27,857 bases of DNA from Syntrophomonadaceae bacterium (GTDB lineage: Bacteria > Bacillota_D > Dethiobacteria > DTU022). The stretch lies in contig PUNU01000080.1 of the NCBI GenBank assembly GCA_003551865.1, positions 1-27,857 of the forward strand. Reading direction: 5' to 3'. This document shows, piece after piece, positions 23,743 through 27,857 of this stretch. The first letter of the stretch is position 1. The number at the start of each line of letters is the position of its first letter. The notes beneath the pieces are model-generated. The model did no database searches. It saw only the letters and a list, made by a program, of their open reading frames with translations, and had not been told where the DNA came from. The translations under genes were made by a program, and so were the position numbers.

Positions 23743-24996
23743 ATGCTGAAGAATGAACGCGCTATTTTAATCGGCCTTGATTCGGGGAAAAACACAGAAG
23801 ACAGCGAACGTTCAATGGAAGAACTGGCCCTGTTGGCCGATACAGCCGGAGCGGTTGTTTTAAACCAAATGGTGCAAAAAAGGGAATCACCGGACCCCGC
23901 TTATTATATTGGCCGTGGTAAAACAGAAGAGCTGGCCTCGATGGTGGATATGGAAGGCGCCGAGCTGGTAGTGTTTAACGACGAGCTGTCTCCTTCCCAG
24001 ATTCGCAACCTGGACCGCGTCCTCGACGGGGCAAAAGTGATCGATCGCACCGCCTTGATTCTCGATATATTTGCCCGGCGGGCCCTGTCCCGGGAAGGTA
24101 AACTGCAGGTGGAACTGGCCCAGATGCACTACCTTTTGCCGCGGCTGATCGGGTTGGGCAACCAGCTCTCCCGCCTGGGCGGTGGTATAGGAACCAGGGG
24201 TCCCGGGGAAACCCAACTGGAAGTGGACAGAAGGGTGATACGCCGCCGGATCAGTGAACTGCAAAAAGAGATCGCTTCAATAAGAAAGCACCGCTCCCTG
24301 CACCGTCGGCAGCGCAAACGCGGCCGCTGCAGCATAGCCAGCCTGGTCGGCTACACCAATGCCGGAAAATCCACCCTGCTTAACACCCTTACCGGCGCCG
24401 ATCTCTATACCGAAGACAAATTGTTCGCCACCCTGGATCCGATCGTGAGGCGGGGCCGGCTTAACGGGGGCAGTGAAGTGCTGTTTACCGATACCGTCGG
24501 CTTTATCGAAAAGCTGCCGAAACAGCTGGTAGCCGCTTTCCAAGCCACCCTGGAGGAAATTGCCGCCGCTGACCTGATCCTGCACGTGGTCGATCTGAGC
24601 CATCCCGATTACTGGAACCAGATTAAAATCGTCCGGGAGCACCTGGCAGGGATCGTCCCCGATTACCACAATCGGGAGCTGATGGTCTTCAATAAACAGG
24701 ACCTGGTGGACGACACAGCCGTAAAACAGTACTTAATCCGCGAGTTTCCGGGCGCCGTGTTTACATCCGCCCTTACCGGGGAAGGCCTGGACAAACTAAA
24801 AGAAAACATCGCCGCTTTCATGAGCAAACAGCGATGCCGTATAAAAATTCACCTGCCGTACAGTGAAGGAAAGCTTTATTCCGAACTGCAAAAATCAGGT
24901 GAGATTTACAAAGTCAAGTCCAAACCCGAATACCTTGAAATTACCGCCGCCGTTGACCCCGAGTTGGCCTCCAAACTTGAACCGTACACCAGTTAA
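23743..24996 (+). CDS. hflX: Ribosome-associated GTPase HflX
   Basis: A GTPase that binds the large ribosomal subunit and splits stalled or idle ribosomes, especially under stress. The 417 residues include the HflX N-terminal domain with GNQLSRLGGGIGTRGPGETQLEVDRR, a coiled helical linker (ISELQKEIASIRKHR), and the G domain with G1 VGYTNAGKST, G3 FTDTVGFIEKLP, and G4 NKQD. The upstream-extended frame (to 23695) is rejected because GAGGAGG lies 5 bases before ATG 23743 and the promoter overlaps the extension. A repeat element begins 13 bases after the stop. Confidence 0.95.
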   Translation: MLKNERAILIGLDSGKNTEDSERSMEELALLADTAGAVVLNQMVQKRESPDPAYYIGRGKTEELASMVDMEGAELVVFNDELSPSQIRNLDRVLDGAKVIDRTALILDIFARRALSREGKLQVELAQMHYLLPRLIGLGNQLSRLGGGIGTRGPGETQLEVDRRVIRRRISELQKEIASIRKHRSLHRRQRKRGRCSIASLVGYTNAGKSTLLNTLTGADLYTEDKLFATLDPIVRRGRLNGGSEVLFTDTVGFIEKLPKQLVAAFQATLEEIAAADLILHVVDLSHPDYWNQIKIVREHLAGIVPDYHNRELMVFNKQDLVDDTAVKQYLIREFPGAVFTSALTGEGLDKLKENIAAFMSKQRCRIKIHLPYSEGKLYSELQKSGEIYKVKSKPEYLEITAAVDPELASKLEPYTS

Positions 24997-25009
24997 CAAT
25001 TAAGTAATC

Positions 25010-25164
25010 GTAACTACTTAGGCCTAACCCGCTAAGCCACAGGGGACAGTTCCACCGGCTCCCATAATAGAAGTCAGAGGTCAGAACCCAGATTAGTGGG
25101 GACGTTCGAACCGTACCCATGGCGCCTCTTTTCATTCAACAAGGACAATAGGCTGAGTAGTTAC
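25010..25164 (+). mobile_element. MITE-like element, arms B, centre Y (copy B2)
   Basis: A 155-bp element beginning GTAACTACTTAGGCCTA and ending TAGGCTGAGTAGTTAC. It shares arms with B1 but carries the Y centre (core 25036-25123, 88 bp) seen in A3. The flanking octamers AAGTAATC (25002-25009) and AATTGATC (25165-25172) agree at 6 of 8 positions and could be a decayed target duplication. It fills the gap between the convergent hflX and lexA stops. Confidence 0.72.
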
Positions 25165-25177
25165 AATTGATCGATGA

Positions 25178-25789
25178 TTACAGTTTGCGAAACAAGCCGA
25201 CCACCTTGCCCAGGATTTCAGCGTCCCTGGTGTAAGTGGGTTCGAATGCTTCGTTTTCCGGCTGCAGCCGGTAATTGTCCTTTTCTTTAAAAAAGCGTTT
25301 TACCGTAGCTTCGTCACCCAGCAGGGCGGCGACAATTTCGCCGTTTTCAGCGGTACTCTGCCGCCGGATAATGACAAAATCGCCGTCATAAATACCGGCA
25401 CCGTTCATGCTGTCGCCGGAGACCCGAAGCACAAAGCAGCCGTCTCCGTTGGCGATCGAGTCCGGGATGGGAAAATAGCCTTCCCGGTTTTCCTCGGCCA
25501 AAATCGGCCTGCCGGCGGTAATCCTGCCCACCAGGGGGGCAAAAGCGTTTTTTTGCGGCCAAGGCTCGTCTCCGCTCTTCCTTAAAATCCTTATTGCTCT
25601 CGGCTTGGTGGCCAGTCGAGAGATATAGCCCTTTTCTTCCAAAATATCCAGGTAGCTGTGTACTGTAGCGGTCGAGCTGATGCCCAGTGCTTTGCCGATT
25701 TCCCGAACAGATGGCGGATAGTTACAGCGGTCCACTTCTTCTTCGATAAACTTAAGGACTCGTTTTTGTTTTTCCGTCAGCGGTTCCAA
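25178..25789 (-). CDS. lexA: SOS repressor LexA
   Basis: Repressor of the SOS regulon that cleaves itself when activated by RecA on single-stranded DNA. In 203 residues the N-terminal winged helix-turn-helix is PPSVREIGKALGISSTATVHSYLDILEEKGYI (about 25-56). The cleavage bond is Ala92-Gly93, the serine nucleophile is Ser127 in SGDSM, and Lys164 is in ATVKRF; these agree with the family's catalytic residues. It is transcribed opposite to hflX. A 16-bp operator-like palindrome lies about 60 bases upstream of its start, indicating autoregulation. Confidence 0.96.
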   Translation of the reverse strand: MEPLTEKQKRVLKFIEEEVDRCNYPPSVREIGKALGISSTATVHSYLDILEEKGYISRLATKPRAIRILRKSGDEPWPQKNAFAPLVGRITAGRPILAEENREGYFPIPDSIANGDGCFVLRVSGDSMNGAGIYDGDFVIIRRQSTAENGEIVAALLGDEATVKRFFKEKDNYRLQPENEAFEPTYTRDAEILGKVVGLFRKL

Positions 25790-25847
25790 AAAATCAACCC
25801 CTTTGCCCCGGCTGTTGGCTTAATTTTAACACCTTATTCTGTCAAAA

Positions 25848-25863
25848 GCAAACCTTTGTTTGC
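25848..25863 (-). promoter_or_regulatory. Candidate LexA operator (SOS box)
   Basis: GCAAACCTTTGTTTGC is a perfect 6-bp inverted repeat around CTTT. It has the CnAAC-N4-GTTnG arrangement of the Gram-positive SOS box (CGAAC-N4-GTTCG) with A/T replacing the central G/C of each half. It overlaps the expected -35 area of the lexA promoter. Function is inferred from position and symmetry. Confidence 0.6.
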
Positions 25864-25910
25864 ATTTGAGCTGTTCGGGTTATTTTTTGGTTGCCATTAA
25901 CCAGTCTGCT

Positions 25911-26148
25911 CCACCCCCACCCCGACCCTCCCCCCTCAAGGGGGAGGGAGGATTTTTTGCCTCACCCTCGGCCCCCTCAAGTGAAAGGGAGGGTTTTTTC
26001 GCCAACCTCGACCCCCTCAAGTGAAAGGGAGGATTTTTTGCGCCACCCTCCAACCTTCACTCCTCATGATGGTGGAGGTAGTTTGGATCGAACAACCGGC
26101 TTTTCTCCCTCTCCCCCGGTGGGAGAGGGCCGGGGTGAGGGGGGAGGT
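25911..26148 (+). repeat. Tandem C-rich/G-rich hairpin units with T-tracts
   Basis: Three units of about 42 bases lie head to tail (about 25917-25960, 25961-26002, 26003-26043). Each has a C-rich arm, a CTCAA-type loop, a G-rich arm and TTTTTT, the outline of an intrinsic terminator on the + strand. A fourth, partial unit follows (26044-26080). At 26101-26148 is an inverted relative, CCCTCTCCCCCGGTGGGAG and on, of the common 'CTCACCCCGGCCCTCTCCC' type of bacterial palindrome. No gene lies here. Confidence 0.6.
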
Positions 26149-26223
26149 GATCCTCTGATCCGATGTTAAAAGATGGACCGTCTGGGACATGTTCTCGTAA
26201 CGCGTTTCCAAAAAAACTGGTTC

Positions 26224-26323
26224 TATAGGGCAACGTCCGGGAATTAGCGGTACAATGGAGACGGTTCGAGCTTTCCTGAGCGCAGCGAAGGCCGAAGGGA
26301 AAACGATGGAGCCGTGCCCGTGG
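26224..26323 (-). mobile_element. Degenerate arms-A element, centre X (copy A4), inverted
   Basis: The outer arm reads CAACGTCCGGGAATTAGCGG, close to the A arm of A1-A3, then the core with several mismatches and centre X (GAGCGCAGCGAAGGCCGAAG). The terminal 12 bases are largely lost and the second arm beyond 26323 is replaced. It is an old or truncated copy. Confidence 0.6.
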
Positions 26324-26333
26324 TTTAGCAGTC

Positions 26334-26369
26334 GCTGGTATACAGCCAGTGTTTCGCTGGAGTACCAGC
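26334..26369. repeat. Isolated inverted repeat (hairpin)
   Basis: GCTGGTA (26334-26340) and TACCAGC (26363-26369) are perfect inverses, with an inner CCAG/CTGG pair, forming a 36-base hairpin between A4 and repeat C3. No T-tract follows. No function is assigned. Confidence 0.45.
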
Positions 26370-26411
26370 TTGCGCCGGTAGAAAAAAGTCCTTACTCCAG
26401 AATCGACCTTG

Positions 26412-26725
26412 ACCACTTTCCGGCCAAAGTGGGTTGACTTCAAACATGCGGGCGGCCCGGCGCGCTCCACATAAAGCGCGCCGTAGGCCGGTCCGCCCCG
26501 GTTCAGTGGTAAGAAACCCAGGGAGTGGCCGTTAAGGTAACACTTCACCGGCTACAAGCATAAAGAGGGGAGCGATCCGTGTCTCGCCCGGCACCTGCAC
26601 CTCAGCTCTTTAGCAAACCCTTTGCAGCTTTTTAGAACCGTTTACCGTTGGCATTAACGGCTGAGTGCCGGGTTGCAACAATTGCAAGTATAAAAACAGA
26701 ACAAACTTAACTGATAGGGCACTAG
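26412..26725 (+). repeat. Structured intergenic repeat, family C, copy 3 (long)
   Basis: The longest copy. It starts near CACTTTCCGGCCAAAGTG, itself a hairpin, and runs through the GGCGGCCCGGCGCGCT/AAGCGCGCC hairpin, GCGATCCGTG, and the end AACTTAACTGATAGGGCAC. Relative to C1 and C2 it carries about 85 extra bases bounded by the inverted pair CCCGGCAC...CTCAGC and GCTGAGTGCCGGG (26660-26672). Its right end abuts or overlaps the leuA stop codon. With the preceding three entries and the lexA upstream region it explains most of the gene-free stretch 25790-26721. Confidence 0.6.
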
Positions 26726-27857
26726 TTGCACCCGTTTAGCTTGACCAGCTTGTTCAGGCCGTTAAGGTATGCCTTTACGCTGGCCTCGATTATGTCGGTG
26801 CTGGTGCCGCGGCCGGTAATAGTGCGATCCTGATAAGACATTTCGACCTGGACTTCGCCCAGGGCATCACGTCCGTGGGTTACGGCATTCAGGCGGTAGC
26901 TTTCCAGGCCGATGCTCAAGCCCGTTATCTTGTTGATCGCGTTGTAGGCGGCGTCAATCGGCCCGGCGCCGAGCGCAACTTCTTCAAAAGTGCTGTCGTC
27001 GCCGCGCTTGAGGCGGATAATCGCCGCCGGGATACTTTCACTACCACTGATGGTTTGCAGGTAATCGAGAATATATTTTGGCTCAGCCGAAGAAAGGTGG
27101 TCCAGAACCAGGGCTTCGAGGTCCTCGGGATAAACCTCTTTCTTTTTATCGGCCAGCTCGACAAAGTGTTTGTAAATCAGCTGCAGTTGATCCTCGGTGA
27201 GAGAAAAGCCGAGCGCCTTTAGTTGATCAAGAACCGCGTGCCTGCCCGAACGGGCGGTAAGGCACATCTGGGCCGCTTTGCCGCCAATCAGCTCGGCATC
27301 GATAATTTCGTAGGTCTCTTTATTTTTCAGTATCCCATCCTGGTGGATGCCGGAGGAATGGGCGAAAGCGTTGAGTCCGACTACCGCCTTGTTGACCGGC
27401 ACGGATATGCGGGTCAGTTTACTGACCAGGCGGCTGGTCCTGTAGATCTCGGGAAAATTGAGGTCGGTGTAAAAAGGGAAATGGTTTTGGCGAATCCGCA
27501 GAGCGACGGCTATCTCTTCCAAAGCGGCATTGCCGGCCCGCTCGCCGATACCGTTGATGTTGCATTCGATCTGGCGGGCCCCGTTTTTAACCGCTTCCAG
27601 GGAGTTGGCCACGGCCAGGCCGAGGTCATTGTGGCAGTGGACACTCAAGGTTACCTTGTCCATGCCGGGTACATTTTCGCGCAGGCGCCCGATCATCGCC
27701 CCGAATTCTTCCGGGATGGCATAACCCACTGTATCGGGAATATTGATTACCGTAGCGCCGGCCTTGATTACCGCCTCGAGCAGTTCATAGAGGTATTCTT
27801 CCCGTGCCCGGGTGGCATCCTCAGGAGAGTACTCGACATCGTCTACGTAACGGCGGG
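26722..27857 (-). CDS. leuA: 2-isopropylmalate synthase (3' part; 5' end outside window)
   Basis: Condenses acetyl-CoA with 2-oxoisovalerate, the first step of leucine synthesis. About 378 residues are visible and the frame runs off the window edge, so the N-terminus with the first active-site Arg-Asp is missing. VEYSPEDATR, PDTVGYAIPEEF, metal-binding HCHNDLGLAVANS, NGIGERAGNAALEE and FAHSSGIHQDGILK are LeuA signatures. The last about 120 residues, including GAGPIDAAYNAINKITG and GRGTSTDIIEAS, are the leucine-responsive LeuA dimer domain, absent from the NifV-like protein at 12073. Stop TAG is at 26722-26724, inside the edge of repeat C3. Confidence 0.94.
   Translation of the reverse strand, partial: RRYVDDVEYSPEDATRAREEYLYELLEAVIKAGATVINIPDTVGYAIPEEFGAMIGRLRENVPGMDKVTLSVHCHNDLGLAVANSLEAVKNGARQIECNINGIGERAGNAALEEIAVALRIRQNHFPFYTDLNFPEIYRTSRLVSKLTRISVPVNKAVVGLNAFAHSSGIHQDGILKNKETYEIIDAELIGGKAAQMCLTARSGRHAVLDQLKALGFSLTEDQLQLIYKHFVELADKKKEVYPEDLEALVLDHLSSAEPKYILDYLQTISGSESIPAAIIRLKRGDDSTFEEVALGAGPIDAAYNAINKITGLSIGLESYRLNAVTHGRDALGEVQVEMSYQDRTITGRGTSTDIIEASVKAYLNGLNKLVKLNGCN

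Noticed and set aside
25917..26043. Direct repeats of about 42 bases resembling a CRISPR array
   Set aside because: There are only three units, they are imperfect and contiguous with no unique spacers, and no cas gene is nearby. They are hairpin repeats.
25891..26169. Proline-rich 92-residue reading frame on the + strand
   Set aside because: It is the translation of the C-rich hairpin units, with no ribosome binding site and biased low-complexity composition.

Overview
The window looks like chromosomal DNA of a low- to mid-GC Gram-positive anaerobe of the class Clostridia, most likely a Peptococcaceae or Syntrophomonadaceae-like lineage. The main evidence is the order miaB-mutS-mutL-miaA-hfq-hflX-lexA, a LexA of the Bacillus/Clostridium type, strong AAGGAGG ribosome binding sites with frequent GTG/TTG starts, and a KorD-like ferredoxin. 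The assignment is inferred from gene content only. Almost all genes are on the + strand; tRNA-Thr, lexA and leuA are on the - strand.

Layout. (1) 47-2160: tRNA-Thr (-), then mtnP-mtnA for methylthio-nucleoside salvage. (2) 2161-4929: a repeat-filled spacer, then surE-rtcB (5'-nucleotidase and RNA ligase). (3) 4953-5112: tRNA-Trp with its own promoter and terminator. (4) 5154-13245: a block around pyrroline-5-carboxylate (P5C): rocD, an unassigned ~288-nt structured RNA, rocA, proC-proB-proA, and a NifV-like acyltransferase that may be a Re-citrate synthase feeding glutamate. (5) 13640-16365: ROK sugar kinase, DedA-like membrane protein, small 2[4Fe-4S] ferredoxin with a poly-Glu tail, and an alpha/beta hydrolase. 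(6) 16465-24996: miaB, mutS-mutL-miaA-hfq, hflX (tRNA modification, mismatch repair, RNA chaperone, ribosome-associated GTPase). (7) 25178-27857: lexA (-) with its operator, a 930-bp repeat-rich spacer, and the 3' part of leuA (-), which runs off the window.

Four spacers longer than 300 bp (2161-2661, 6345-6995, 13246-13639, 25790-26721) are filled mainly with short non-coding repeats. The striking point is their modular build. A palindromic core (GCCATAGGGGACGG ... CCGTCCCCATGGC) occurs six times with two alternative centres, 'X' and 'Y', and is embedded in two unrelated pairs of terminal inverted repeats, 'A' (ACTACAGCGCAA) and 'B' (GTAACTACT). All four arm/centre combinations are present. 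A third, larger structured repeat, 'C', lies next to three of these elements. No transposase gene is in the window, so any mobilisation would have to come from elsewhere.

The second item deserving attention is the RNA at 6556-6843. It has a textbook promoter placing +1 at the base of a 10-bp helix that closes the whole molecule, and an intrinsic terminator behind it. I could not match it to any RNA family I know.
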